DNA of 64,000 nt from Lichenicoccus sp965277665 (GTDB lineage Bacteria > Pseudomonadota > Alphaproteobacteria > Acetobacterales > Acetobacteraceae), in the NCBI RefSeq assembly GCF_965277665.1, contig NZ_OZ255835.1:248001-312000 (forward strand). The letters are read 5' to 3'. Position 1 is the first letter of the stretch. Every line of letters starts with the position of its first letter. The position numbers and the translations under genes are program-made. Below, piece after piece: positions 26,979-36,900 of the stretch. The notes beneath the pieces were generated by a model. The model saw only the letters and a list, made by a program, of their open reading frames with translations. It made no database searches and had not been told where the DNA came from.

Positions 26979-28265
26979 GTGAGCCAGGGTCTGGGCGCCG
27001 CATTGGCCGGCAGGCTCTGGCTTCCCTATACGCAGATGAAGACCGCTGCTGCGCCGTTGCAGGCGGCGGCCACCGGCGGCAGCCGCATCGAACTCGCCGA
27101 CGGCCGGGTGCTGATCGACGGCATCGCCTCCTGGTGGACCGCCTGCCATGGCTACAACCACCCGCACATCGCCGACGCGGTGCGGCGGCAGCTCGCCGCC
27201 ATGCCGCATGTGATGTTCGGCGGCCTGGTGCACGAGCCGGCCCTCCTGCTGGCCGACCGGCTGGCGGCGCTGCTGCCGGGCGACCTGGAGCGGGTGTTCT
27301 TCTCGGATTCCGGTTCGGTCTCGGTCGAGGTCGCCATCAAGATGGCGATGCAGTACTGGCTCAATCGCGGCGTGCGCACGCGGCACCGGCTGCTGGCGTT
27401 CCGCGGCGGCTATCATGGCGACACCATCGCCACCATGGCGGTGTGCGACCCCGAGGAGGGGATGCACAGCCTGTTCGCCGGCGTGCTGCCGCAGCATCAC
27501 GTGGTGGCGCTGCCGCGCGACGCCGACGAGCGCGCGGCCTTCGACCGGTTTCTGTCGGAACAGGCCGGGGGCCTCGCCGCGATCCTGGTCGAGCCGCTGG
27601 TGCAGGGCGCCGGCGGCATGGTGTTCCACGACCCCGGCGTGCTGCGCCATCTCCGGCAGGCGGCCGACCGGCACGGCCTGCTGCTCATCCTCGACGAGGT
27701 GTTCACCGGCTTCGGCCGCACCGGCACGATGTTCGCCTGCGAACAGGCCGGCATCGTGCCCGACATCATCACGCTCTCCAAGGCGCTCACCGGCGGCACC
27801 ATGGGACTGGCCGCGACGGTGGCGCGCCGGCATGTGTTCGAGGCGTTCTGGTCCGACGATCCGCTGTGCGCCCTGATGCACGGCCCGACCTTCATGGCCA
27901 ACCCGCTGGCCTGTTCGGCGGCGCTGGCCTCGCTGGAGCTGTTCGCGACCGAGGACCGGCTGGGGCAGGTGGCCGGCATCGAGCGCCAGCTGGCGCTCGA
28001 GCTCGAGCCTTGCGCGGCGCTGCCCGGGGTGCGGGACGTGCGGGTGCGTGGCGCGATCGGCGTGGTGCAGCTCGACCGGGCGCCCGCCGACATGAACGGG
28101 CTCAAGCGCCGGCTGGTGCAGCAGGGCGTCTGGGTGCGGCCGTTCCGCGACATCATCTACCTGACGCCGGCCTTCACCATCGCGGCGCGCGACCTGTCGC
28201 ACCTCACGCGCGCGATCCATGCCGTGCTCGCGGACAGCAGCGTCATGTTGACAACTCCCGCATAA
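26979..28265 (+). CDS. bioA: adenosylmethionine-8-amino-7-oxononanoate aminotransferase (BioA)
   Basis: PLP enzyme of biotin synthesis that makes 7,8-diaminopelargonate using SAM as amino donor. The 428-residue product from GTG 26979 has WLPYTQMK at the start, DGIASWWTACHGYNHP, FFSDSGSVSVEVAIKMA, FRGGYHGDTIATM, LILDEVFTGFGRTG with the PLP Asp, and the PLP lysine in TLSKALTGG (about Lys268). These are BioA-specific blocks. It follows the TPR gene by 19 bases. No other bio gene is in the window, so biotin synthesis genes are split. Its stop codon lies within the palindromic operator-like site. Confidence 0.93.
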   Translation: MSQGLGAALAGRLWLPYTQMKTAAAPLQAAATGGSRIELADGRVLIDGIASWWTACHGYNHPHIADAVRRQLAAMPHVMFGGLVHEPALLLADRLAALLPGDLERVFFSDSGSVSVEVAIKMAMQYWLNRGVRTRHRLLAFRGGYHGDTIATMAVCDPEEGMHSLFAGVLPQHHVVALPRDADERAAFDRFLSEQAGGLAAILVEPLVQGAGGMVFHDPGVLRHLRQAADRHGLLLILDEVFTGFGRTGTMFACEQAGIVPDIITLSKALTGGTMGLAATVARRHVFEAFWSDDPLCALMHGPTFMANPLACSAALASLELFATEDRLGQVAGIERQLALELEPCAALPGVRDVRVRGAIGVVQLDRAPADMNGLKRRLVQQGVWVRPFRDIIYLTPAFTIAARDLSHLTRAIHAVLADSSVMLTTPA

Positions 28266-28284
28266 TGGAAAATATATTCCATTA
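28263..28284. promoter_or_regulatory. palindromic operator-like site of GGAA-N6-TTCC type (IolR-like)
   Basis: TAATGGAA and TTCCATTA form perfect 8-base arms around AATATA. The pattern GGAA-N6-TTCC is the motif reported for IolR, the RpiR-type inositol repressor of Sinorhizobium meliloti (recalled, not checked). It sits 83 bases before a TIM-barrel gene that heads an inositol-type ABC transporter operon, which fits a repressor site. The sequence is strongly AT-rich compared with its surroundings. Confidence 0.55.
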
Positions 28285-28366
28285 AGGAGACTGTCTGGCA
28301 CGTATGCTCCATGAAGGAGCGAATTCCACCAAGGAAGCGGGCGGGCAGGCGTTCAGGGAGTGCCTC

Positions 28367-29185
28367 GTGCCGTCACCGACGTTCGCGCTCAACCACATCA
28401 CCGCGCCGTACGAGGATTTTCCGGGCCTGCTCGAGCTGGCCGGAACGCTTGGGCTGCGCGCCGTGGAGATACGCAACGACCTCGACGGCGTGCCGATCGC
28501 AGACGGTACTCCAGCCACCGAACTGCGCGAGCAGGCGGCCGAGGCGGGCATTTCCATCCTGTCGATCAACGCTTTGCAGCGCTTCGAGCAGTGGAACCGG
28601 GCGCGCGAGGCGGAGGCGGTGGCTCTCGCCGGTTACGCGCGCGACGCCGGCGTTGGCGCCCTGGTGTTGTGCCCGACCAACAGCGTCGATGACGAGCGGG
28701 ATGCAGGCGAGCGGCGCCGGGATCTGCGCCGCGCCCTGGCCGGGCTGGCGCCAGTGTTGGCCGACCACGGCCTGGTCGGCCTGGTCGAGCCGCTGGGCTT
28801 TGCCGAGTGCGCGCTGCGGCGCAAGCGCTGCGCCCTGGACGCGATCGACGAGACCGGCACCGAAGGTCATTTCAGGTTGCTGCACGACACCTTCCACCAC
28901 GCAATCTCCGGCGAGCAGGAAATCTTCCCGGGCCGCATCGGCCTGGTGCACGTATCGGGCGTCGAAGATGCGGCGGTTGCCGTCGAAGCCATGCGCGATA
29001 CGCACCGTCTCCTGGTCGGCCCGGCGGACCGCCTGGACAATGCCGGGCAACTTCGCGCCCTGATCGCGGGCGGCTATGCCGGCGCGATCTCGTTCGAGGC
29101 GTTCTCGTCCGAAGTGCACGACGCCGACGACGCACCGGCGGCACTCGAACGCAGCCTCGCCTATCTCTGCGCAGCAATCCGCTAG
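28367..29185 (+). CDS. sugar phosphate isomerase/epimerase-type TIM-barrel protein (IolE/IolI-like)
   Basis: A 272-residue AP-endonuclease-family-2 barrel. From GTG 28367, with GGGAG seven bases upstream, it begins MPSPTFALNHITAP. Metal and substrate positions of the family are visible: GLRAVEIRNDL, GLVGLVEPLGF, RLLHDTFHHAI (Asp and His), GRIGLVHVSG and GAISFEAFSSEV with the terminal Glu. Members act on inosose or keto-inositol, hydroxypyruvate, or xylose. The transporter that follows is of inositol type, so 2-keto-myo-inositol isomerase or a related step is the best guess. Eleven bases separate it from the ATPase gene. Confidence 0.75.
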   Translation: MPSPTFALNHITAPYEDFPGLLELAGTLGLRAVEIRNDLDGVPIADGTPATELREQAAEAGISILSINALQRFEQWNRAREAEAVALAGYARDAGVGALVLCPTNSVDDERDAGERRRDLRRALAGLAPVLADHGLVGLVEPLGFAECALRRKRCALDAIDETGTEGHFRLLHDTFHHAISGEQEIFPGRIGLVHVSGVEDAAVAVEAMRDTHRLLVGPADRLDNAGQLRALIAGGYAGAISFEAFSSEVHDADDAPAALERSLAYLCAAIR

Positions 29186-29196
29186 GAAGCCAGCCC

Positions 29197-30714
29197 ATGT
29201 CGGCAGCAAGGCCGCTCGATGCGCCGGGACGGGACGATCCCTTCGTCCTGGAAGTGCTCGACGTGTCCAAGCAGTTTCCCGGCGTGCAGGCACTGGACCG
29301 TATCACCCTGCGCCTGCGTCCGGGCAGCGTGCATGCGCTGATGGGCGAGAACGGCGCCGGCAAGTCGACGCTGATGAAGATCATCGCCGGCGGCATCCGG
29401 CCCACCTCGGGCGAAATCCGCGTCAAGGGCGTGGCCCGGGAGTTCCAGGCGCCGGCCGACGCGATGCGATGCGGCATTGCGATGATCCACCAGGAACTGA
29501 ACCTGGTGCCGCACATGACGGTGTCGGAAAATATCTGGGTCGGGCGCGAACCGCGCCGCTTCGGCTTCGTGGACCACGGCGCACTGCGCAGGCAGACCGT
29601 CGCGCTGCTTGCCCGTTTCGGCATCGCGCTCGATCCGGACGTCGAGGTCGCGAGCCTCGCGGTCGCCAACCAGCAGATGGTGGAGATTGCCAAGGCGGTG
29701 TCCTACGAGCCCGATATCCTGATCATGGACGAGCCCACCTCCTCGCTGACCGAGCAGGAGGTGCAGCATCTGTTCACCATCATCCGCCGGCTGCGCGACC
29801 AGGGCCGCGCCATCGTCTATATCTCGCACAAGATGAACGAGATCTTCGCGATCGCCGACGAGGTCTCGGTGTTCCGCGACGGCACCCACGTCGCGACCGG
29901 CAACGCCTCCGAGTTCACCCAGAAATCGCTGATCGGGCTGATGGTCGGCCGCGAGCTGACGCACATGTTTCCGAAGGCCGATGTCGCGATCGGCGAGGTC
30001 GTGCTGCGCGCCACCGGGCTCACGCTGCCCGGCGTGTTCCGGGACGTGTCGTTCGAGCTGCGCCGGGGCGAGATCCTCGGCTTTGCCGGCCTGATCGGCG
30101 CCGGCCGCACCAATGTCGCCGAGGCGATCTATGGCGTGACGCCGGCATCCTCCGGCACCATCGAGATCGACGGGAAGCCGGCCCGCATCCGCTCGCCGAC
30201 CGACGCCAAGCAACACGGCATGGCGTTTCTGACCGAGGATCGCAAGGCCAGTGGCCTGTTCATGATGCTCTCGGTGCTGGAGAACATGCAGATCGCCTCG
30301 GTGGCGGACTACTGCCGTGGCGGCTTCGTGCGCCAGGATGCCTTGCGCGAGGCGTCCGAGGGCATGCGCCGGGCGCTGCAGGTCAAGACGCCCGACATGG
30401 ATACGATGATCGAGAACCTCAGCGGCGGCAACCAGCAGAAGGTGCTGATCGCGCGCTGGCTGATGACCGGGCCACGCATCCTGATCCTCGACGAGCCGAC
30501 CCGCGGCATCGATGTCGGCGCCAAAGCGGAGATCCACCGGCTGATGTCGGAACTGGTCCTGAAGGGGCTCTCGATCATCATGGTGTCGTCCGAACTGCCG
30601 GAGATCCTGGGCATGAGTGACCGCGTGGTGGTGATGCAGGAGGGCCGGGTCGCCGGCATCCTCGACCGAAGCGAGGCAACCCAGGAACGCATCATGGAAC
30701 TGGCCGCGCGCTGA
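29197..30714 (+). CDS. sugar ABC transporter ATP-binding protein, two nucleotide-binding domains
   Basis: A 505-residue ATPase of the RbsA/MglA/XylG group. The first domain has a full Walker A (GENGAGKST), a Q-loop, an ABC signature variant (VANQQMVEIAKA) and ILIMDEPTSSLT. The second has the usual degenerate Walker A (GLIGAGRTNVAE), a strong signature LSGGNQQKVLIARWL and LILDEPTRGIDVG. ATG 29197 follows AGGAAG. With the permease and binding protein downstream it forms a CUT2-type importer. An intergenic family-A repeat begins directly after its stop codon, inside the operon. Confidence 0.94.
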   Translation: MSAARPLDAPGRDDPFVLEVLDVSKQFPGVQALDRITLRLRPGSVHALMGENGAGKSTLMKIIAGGIRPTSGEIRVKGVAREFQAPADAMRCGIAMIHQELNLVPHMTVSENIWVGREPRRFGFVDHGALRRQTVALLARFGIALDPDVEVASLAVANQQMVEIAKAVSYEPDILIMDEPTSSLTEQEVQHLFTIIRRLRDQGRAIVYISHKMNEIFAIADEVSVFRDGTHVATGNASEFTQKSLIGLMVGRELTHMFPKADVAIGEVVLRATGLTLPGVFRDVSFELRRGEILGFAGLIGAGRTNVAEAIYGVTPASSGTIEIDGKPARIRSPTDAKQHGMAFLTEDRKASGLFMMLSVLENMQIASVADYCRGGFVRQDALREASEGMRRALQVKTPDMDTMIENLSGGNQQKVLIARWLMTGPRILILDEPTRGIDVGAKAEIHRLMSELVLKGLSIIMVSSELPEILGMSDRVVVMQEGRVAGILDRSEATQERIMELAAR

Positions 30715-30893
30715 GAGGCTGCATGAGAACACCTGCTGCTGGCGATCCGACACGCCTTTCCTGCGCTCCGCTGCTCACGGCCCCCACTTTTCAAGGATGG
30801 GAGGCCGCTGCGCTGCGGTGCTCGGAAAGTCATGCCGGCCGCGGTCCTGCGGACCGCTCTCATCCAGCATCAGGCGTTCTCAAGCAGCCTCTA
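30715..30893. repeat. long palindromic element, family A copy 3
   Basis: The left arm GAGGCTGCATGAGAAC-A-CCTG pairs with the right arm (reverse complement TAGAGGCTGCTTGAGAACG) over about 20 bases with two mismatches. The inner parts match copy 2 (CTGCTGGCGATCCGACACGCC and CATCCAGCATCAGG). The core has an insertion relative to other copies (CCCCCACTTTTCAAGGATGGG in the loop). It fills the gap between the ATPase stop codon and the permease ribosome-binding site. Confidence 0.85.
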
Positions 30894-30921
30894 CGCAACT
30901 AGGCAGCGAGGGAGAGACATC

Positions 30922-31932
30922 ATGGCCACTGTCGCCGATACCGCTCTGCCAGCCACACGGCGCCGGCCGCGCAAGCTGCCGGTCGAGGCCAGCATCCTCG
31001 GTGTGCTGGTGGGGATCGCGCTGATCTTCGAACTGCTCGGCTGGACCCTGCGCGGCCAGAGCTTTCTCGGCAATCCGAGCCGTCTGCTGATCATCATCCT
31101 GCAGGTCTCGATCGTCGGGCTGCTGGCGGTCGGCGTCACCCAGGTCATCATCACCACCGGCATCGACCTCTCCTCCGGATCGGTGCTGGCGCTGAGCGCC
31201 ATGGTGGCGGCCAGCCTGGCGCAGGAAGGCGACTATGCGCGCGCGGTCTATCCGAGCCTGGGCGACCTGCCGATCATCATCCCGATCGCCGCCGGCCTTC
31301 TGGTGGGCGCCGTCGCCGGCCTGTGCAACGGCACCCTGATCACGCTGGGGCGGTTGCCGCCGTTCATCGCGACCCTGGGCATGATGGTCACCGCGCGCGG
31401 GCTGGCGCGCTACTACACGCACGGCCAGCCGGTCAGCATGCTGACCGACAAGTTCACCGCCATCGGCGGCGGCGCCAACCCGGTGCTGATCTTCCTGGTG
31501 GTGGCGGCGATCTTCCATGTCGCGCTGCGCTACACGCGCTACGGCAAGTACACCTACGCGATCGGCGGCAACATCCAGGCGGCGCGGGTCTCGGGCATCA
31601 ACGTCACCCGTCACCTGATGCTGGTCTATACCATCGCGGGCGCGCTCTCGGGCCTCGCCGGCATCATCATGGCGGCGCGCGCGACCAGCGGACAGGCCGG
31701 CATGGGCGTCTCCTACGAGCTCGATGCGATCGCGGCCGCGGTGATCGGCGGCACCAGCCTGTCGGGTGGCATCGGCCGCATCACCGGCACCGTGATCGGC
31801 ACCCTGATCCTCGGTGTCATGACCAGCGGCTTCACCTTCCTGGGTGTCGATGCCTACATCCAGGACATCGTGAAGGGCCTTATTATTATCGCGGCGGTGA
31901 TGGCGGACCAGTTCCGCCGCAAACGCCGGTGA
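30922..31932 (+). CDS. sugar ABC transporter permease (CUT2 family)
   Basis: A 336-residue, about 8-10-helix integral membrane protein of the RbsC type. Family signatures are GLLAVGVTQVIITTGIDLSSGSVLAL in overlapping short blocks, NGTLITLGRLPPFIATLGMM, GGNIQAARVSGINV, and near the end IGGTSLSGGIGRITGTVIG. GAGGGAGAG precedes ATG 30922. It pairs with the ATPase and binding protein to form an inner-membrane importer. Its stop codon TGA is immediately followed by GACCG of the next repeat copy. Confidence 0.94.
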   Translation: MATVADTALPATRRRPRKLPVEASILGVLVGIALIFELLGWTLRGQSFLGNPSRLLIIILQVSIVGLLAVGVTQVIITTGIDLSSGSVLALSAMVAASLAQEGDYARAVYPSLGDLPIIIPIAAGLLVGAVAGLCNGTLITLGRLPPFIATLGMMVTARGLARYYTHGQPVSMLTDKFTAIGGGANPVLIFLVVAAIFHVALRYTRYGKYTYAIGGNIQAARVSGINVTRHLMLVYTIAGALSGLAGIIMAARATSGQAGMGVSYELDAIAAAVIGGTSLSGGIGRITGTVIGTLILGVMTSGFTFLGVDAYIQDIVKGLIIIAAVMADQFRRKRR

Positions 31933-32091
31933 GACCGCTCGATAATGCGCTACGGCGGTCATCCGACGCGGCTTTTCTGTGCTCCGATGCTCACGGCCGA
32001 AAAGGCCGCTCCGCTTCGGTGCTCGAAAAGTCACGACGGGCGGCGCCTAGGGGCGCCTCTGACTCGCCGTAGCACATTCTCGAACGGTCTC
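31931..32091. repeat. long palindromic element, family A copy 4
   Basis: GAGACCGCTCGATAATGCG at the left pairs with the right end (reverse complement GAGACCGTTCGAGAATGTG), continuing as CTACGGCG in both. The core reads CATCCGACGCGGCTTTTCTG, CTCACGGCCGAAAAGGCCG and CGGTGCTCGAAAAGTCACG. Its arms form a type shared with copies 5 and 6 but differ from copies 1-3. It fills the gap between the permease and the binding-protein gene. Confidence 0.88.
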
Positions 32092-32125
32092 TTCAATCCA
32101 AAGAAGCAAACGGGGAAACATACCA

Positions 32126-33052
32126 ATGAAGAAGTCCATGCTGGCAGCCGCCTGTGCGCTCGCTTTGACCGCGTCGCCGGCGCTGGCCAAGCCGCTCAAT
32201 ATCGGCGTGTCGATGGCGCTGTTCGACGACAACTTCCTCACCGCGGTGCGGCAGGCGATGGCGACGCATGCGCAGTCGGTGCCGGGGCTGCAGGTGCAGT
32301 TCCAGGACGCGCAGGGCGATGTCGGCAAGCAGTTGAGCGAGGTGCAGAACTTCATCTCGCAGAAAGTCGACGCAATCATCGTGAACCCGGTCGATACCGC
32401 CACCACCAAGCGCATGACCTCGGCGGCGAGCGCCGCGCACATCCCGATCGTCTATGTCAATCGTCGTCCCGACGAGACCGGCCTGCCGCCGGGAGTCGCC
32501 GTCGTGGCGTCCGACGACAAGCTCGCCGGCCGGCTGCAGATGACCGTGCTGGCGAAGAAGATGGGCGGCAAGGGCAACCTCGTGATCATGCTCGGCGACC
32601 TTGCCAACAACTCGACCCAGGGCCGCACCGCCGGCGTGAAAGAGGTGGTGGCAAAATATCCGGGGATCAAGATCGTCGAGGAGCAGACCGCGAACTGGGA
32701 GCGCACCAAGGCGATCGACCTGATGAACAACTGGATCACCAAGGGCGACAAGATCACCGGGATTGCGTCCAACAACGACGAGATGGCGCTGGGCGCGATC
32801 ATCGCGCTGCACTCCAACGGCGTCGATCCGAAGACGCTGGCGATCGGCGGTGTCGATGCCACCGCCGACGGGCTGGACGCGCTGCGCAAGGGCGCACTCA
32901 CGGTGACGGTGTTCCAGAACGCCAAGGGCCAGGGTGCGGAGGCGGTGGACGACGCGGTGAAGCTCGCGAACGGCCAGAAGGTGACGCAGTACGACACCAT
33001 CCCGTACGAGCTGGTCACGCCGCAGAACTACAAGAGCTTCCTCAACCGGTAG
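32126..33052 (+). CDS. periplasmic sugar-binding protein, probably inositol (IbpA-like)
   Basis: A 308-residue solute-binding protein of the ribose/galactose cluster. The signal peptide is KKSMLAAACALALTASPALA (21 residues). Characteristic blocks are NIGVSMALFDDNFLTAVRQAM, VQFQDAQGDVGKQLSEVQNF, KVDAIIVNPVDTATTKRM, IPIVYVNRRPDE and ITGIASNNDEMALGAIIAL. The QDAQGDVGKQLSEV and IIVNPVDT blocks and the double-arginine strand resemble Caulobacter IbpA, the inositol binder (recalled). It is last in the importer operon and separated from the permease by a repeat element. Confidence 0.85.
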   Translation: MKKSMLAAACALALTASPALAKPLNIGVSMALFDDNFLTAVRQAMATHAQSVPGLQVQFQDAQGDVGKQLSEVQNFISQKVDAIIVNPVDTATTKRMTSAASAAHIPIVYVNRRPDETGLPPGVAVVASDDKLAGRLQMTVLAKKMGGKGNLVIMLGDLANNSTQGRTAGVKEVVAKYPGIKIVEEQTANWERTKAIDLMNNWITKGDKITGIASNNDEMALGAIIALHSNGVDPKTLAIGGVDATADGLDALRKGALTVTVFQNAKGQGAEAVDDAVKLANGQKVTQYDTIPYELVTPQNYKSFLNR

Positions 33053-33056
33053 GAGA

Positions 33057-33977
33057 TCAGCCGGATCGTACGATCCACTCCGCGGTGGCGGCGAGGCCGG
33101 CTTCCCATTCCACCAGGGGCGCCCAGCCGGTCTCGCGGGCAAGCCGGCTGCTGTCAAGGATGTTGACCGGAACATCGGCGCCGCGGGCTTCGCGGCGGAC
33201 CAGCCGGGGCGTGCGGCCGGTGATGCGGGCGGCGTCGGCCAGCACCTCGCCGACGCTGCGGCCGATGCCGCTGCCGACATTGAACACGCGGCCGGGTCCG
33301 TCATGGTCGAGGCAGGCGAGCATGGCGGCGACGACGTCGTCGATGTGGATGTAGTCGCGCACGATGCGCCCGTCGCCCCAGATCTCCACCGGCTCGCCCG
33401 CCAGCAGGCGCCGCAGCAGCGCCGCCACCAGCCCCTGGCCGTGGCGTGCATCCTGGTGCGGGCCATAGGCATTGGCGATGCGCAGCGCGCGCGCCTCCAG
33501 GCCGTACAGGTGGCGGTAGAGTGCGAGGTATTTCTCCACCACCAGCTTGCCGATGCCATAGGCCGAGATCGGCTCGGTCGGCGCGTCCTCGCTGACCGGC
33601 GCGGTTCCGGTGATGCCGTACACGGTGCCCCCCGAGGAGGCGAACACGTAGCGCCGTACGCCCTCGGATCGGCAGGCTTCCAGCAGACGCACCTTGGCCG
33701 GCACCGCGTCGGCGACGATCTGCGCCGGATTGTCGTTCGAGCTGTTCGGCAGCCCGGCGCCGATCAGGTCGAAGACGTGGGCATGACCCGCCACCAGCCG
33801 CTCCGGCCGACCCTCGTCGAGCCTGCCGCTGATCCAGTCGATGCCAACGAGTGCGGCCGGCGGCGCGCCACGCCCGAAGCCGGTGACCGCAACGCCGAGC
33901 CCGCGCAGCTTCAGGCACAGGTTGGTGCCGATGAAGCCGCCGGCGCCGAGCACCAGGCTTCGGTCGCCAACGCTCAC
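33057..33977 (-). CDS. NAD-dependent epimerase/dehydratase (UDP-sugar epimerase-like)
   Basis: An extended SDR of 306 residues from GTG 33977. LVLGAGGFIGTNL is the nucleotide-binding loop, ASSGGTVYG gives the catalytic Ser/Thr, and SAYGIGK gives the Tyr-x-x-x-Lys pair. RIANAYGPHQ and GRIVRDYIHIDDVV are typical of UDP-glucose 4-epimerase relatives. Its start overlaps the stop codon of the large glycosyltransferase gene (GTGA), so the two are coupled. It probably provides or modifies the sugar nucleotide used by that enzyme. It is convergent with the inositol-binding protein gene, four bases away. Confidence 0.88.
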   Translation of the reverse strand: MSVGDRSLVLGAGGFIGTNLCLKLRGLGVAVTGFGRGAPPAALVGIDWISGRLDEGRPERLVAGHAHVFDLIGAGLPNSSNDNPAQIVADAVPAKVRLLEACRSEGVRRYVFASSGGTVYGITGTAPVSEDAPTEPISAYGIGKLVVEKYLALYRHLYGLEARALRIANAYGPHQDARHGQGLVAALLRRLLAGEPVEIWGDGRIVRDYIHIDDVVAAMLACLDHDGPGRVFNVGSGIGRSVGEVLADAARITGRTPRLVRREARGADVPVNILDSSRLARETGWAPLVEWEAGLAATAEWIVRSG

Positions 33978-36900
33978 GCCACCCGCTTCCGGGCGGCGCG
34001 CATCCGCAGCCGCAGCCAGGGATGCCGGGCCTCGACGAAGGCGACCATCGCCTGCTTGTTGGCGGACTGCTCGGTGATCGCATTGACCATCGAGCTGCCA
34101 TGCACGCGATATTCGGCGAGGACCTCCGGCACGGCGACGCCGAACTGTCCCAGCTCGACCAGGTTGAGCCAGAGGTCGTAATCCTCCCAGCCCATCGCGT
34201 CGCGCCGCACATAGTAGCCGCCCGCCGCCGCCCAGGCCCACTTCGCGACCAGCGCCATGGCGTCTATGTAGTTGCCGATCTGCAGCCGCCGCGGCTCGAA
34301 CGCATGCTCGCCCATGATGGCGTCGCTGTCGCCGAACTGGCGGATGCGCGGATAGGCGAAGGCGGCGCGTGGCGAACCCCGCACCGCCGCCAGCAGCGTG
34401 GCGCAGGCCTCGGGCAGCAGGCGGTTGTCGGAATCGAGCGCCATCAGCCACGGCGTCTCGGCCGCATCGCACACGACATTGCGGGCGCCGCCGAGGCCGG
34501 CATTGTGCACGGTGCGCAGGATGCGGATGCGGTTGAAGCGATCGCGATGCCGTCTCGCCCATTCGAGCACCAGCGGCACCGATTGGTCGGTGGATCCGTC
34601 ATCGACGACCGCGAGATCGAGGATCCCGAGTGTCTGCGCCCTGACTGAATCCAGCGCCGCCAGGACATGCGCCTCATAGTTGTACGAGGTCATCACCACG
34701 GTGACCTCGGCCTCGCCGAGCGTGTCGTGTGCGAACAGCAGTTCGCTCTCGGGCACCTCCGGCACGCCCCGCGCCAGGTAGTCGCCACGGCGCAGGCCGA
34801 GCTCGATGCAGCGGGCGACCTCGGCATCGCCCGCGCCGGCTGGAGAGAATCCGCCGATCAGGGTGGCTGCCAGCGCTGCCTGCCGCCACGGGCCGAAGCG
34901 CCAGAGCACGTCGTGATAGGCGCGCCGCGCGGTGGCACGGCGCAGCACCGGATCGTCGACCAGGCGCAGCAGGGCGGCTTCCCAGGCCGCGTCGTCGGAT
35001 GCCAGAAAGCCGGTGACGCCGTCCTCGATCGCCCGGCGATAGGGCCCGGTCGGGCTGGCCACCGTGCAGGCCCCCGCCAATGCCGCCTCGAAATATTTCA
35101 GCTCGCTCTTCGCCTCGCAGAACACGTTGCCGGTCTCCAGCGGGCAGAGCGAGATGTCGAAGCGGACCAGCTCGTCCGGCAGGCTGTCGAGTGCCACCAT
35201 GTCGCGCCACTCGATCCGGTCGGCGAGCCCGGCAAGCTCGGGAAACTCCTCCATCTGCAGCAGGCCGCGCCGGTTGGCCGCCTCGCGGAACAGCACCAGC
35301 ACGGCGTGCGGCCTTGCCGCGAGCACCCGCGCCAGCGCCGGCGCCACCTGCGCGAAGTCGCGCTGGTGCGTGCGGGTGCCCCCGGCATAGCCCAGCCGCA
35401 CATGGCCATCGTCGCCCGCTTCCTGGCGCCGCCGCAGCGCATAGCGGGCGCGCCGCTCGGTGGCGGCCTCGAACACGTTCGGCAGCACGTGCACGACGTC
35501 GCATTGCCGGCGCAGCTCGACCGCCAGCTCAGCGGTGGTGGTGAGGCAGAGATCCGCCGCCTGCATCGTGCGCAGCATGCCCTCGAAATAGCTCTGGGTC
35601 GCGACCTCGGTGGTGCCGATGGTGCGTATGCCGTCGATGATCTCGATGCGTGCGAGTTCCGGCCGGGTCATCAGGTCGTCGACGTCGAAGGCGATGCGGG
35701 TGCCGGCGGCGCGCGCGAGGCGGAACATGGTCTCGATGTGCGGGCTCATCGCCGCGCGCCACACCACCAGCAGGTCGGCGCGAGCGAGGATCGCGGGATC
35801 GACGTCGAACAGGTCCACCACGTCCGCGGTGTAGCCGGCATCGCGCATGGCGGCGGCGTTGCGCCGGCAGCGATAGGTCGCTCCCGGCGTGCCGGGTTCG
35901 CCGACCACGAACAGCACGTGCCCGATGACGCGGAATGGCGGTCGCGCCGGCTCGGCCAGGGTGGTTTCCTGCGGCTCCCGGTCCTGCGGCTCCGGGACGG
36001 GAAGATCCGGCGGCGCTTCCGGCGGCAGGCCATCTTCGAACGCTGCCGGCAGGTCGTCCGGAGCCGCCGCGGGGCCGGCGAGTGCCGGCCCCGGACCCTG
36101 CGGCCGTATCGCGTCGAGGACACGGCGCACGGGGCCGGTCAGCCGCCAGGACAACGAGCCCCGGATGATCCCGACCTCGCCGCGATGCTGCTCGGCGGCC
36201 TGCAGCGCCGCGTGGCACTCCCTGCGCGCGGCGTCCCGCTCGACCTGTGCCGCCTCGAGGGCGAAGCGCGCCACGTCCCTCTCGGCCACTGCCACGTCCC
36301 ACTCGGCCAATGCCTCGTCGCGCTCCGCAGCGAGCTCGCGGCGCACCATCTCGAGCCGCTCCGCGGCCGCCTCCCTCTCGCGCCCGGCCGCCAGCTCCGC
36401 CGCATGCCGCGCGGCTTTCGCATCGGCCAGAGCGCTGCGCTGCAGCCCGAACGCGACGGACTGGCTCCTGAGAAACTGGTCCGCTTGCTGCAGTCGCTCG
36501 CCCAGCGCGCCGAGGGCTGCGTCATGCGCGGCGGCGACCTCGCGCAGCGTCGTCGCATGCCGCCGCTCGCACATCGCGAGCGCGTACTCGACCTCCCAGC
36601 GCTCGCCGAGCAAGGCGAAACGCTCGCGCAGCAGGGCGGCGTCATGGCTGCCGGACGCGGCGCAGAGGTCGAGCACCGCAGCCGGCACCTGCGCGCCCAC
36701 CGCCAGCACGCCCAGGCCGTGCGCGTGCAGGAACTCGAAGGACGGATGCTGCCGGCGCTGCTGCTCCCAGAACCGCCAGACCCCGAAATCGCCTTCCCGG
36801 ACATTGGTGTCGTGCAGCAGCACGACGGCGCGGTCGGACAGCTTGGGCCGCCAGTGAGCGAAGTCATGTGCGACATCCTCCAGCCGGTGCCGGCCGTCGA

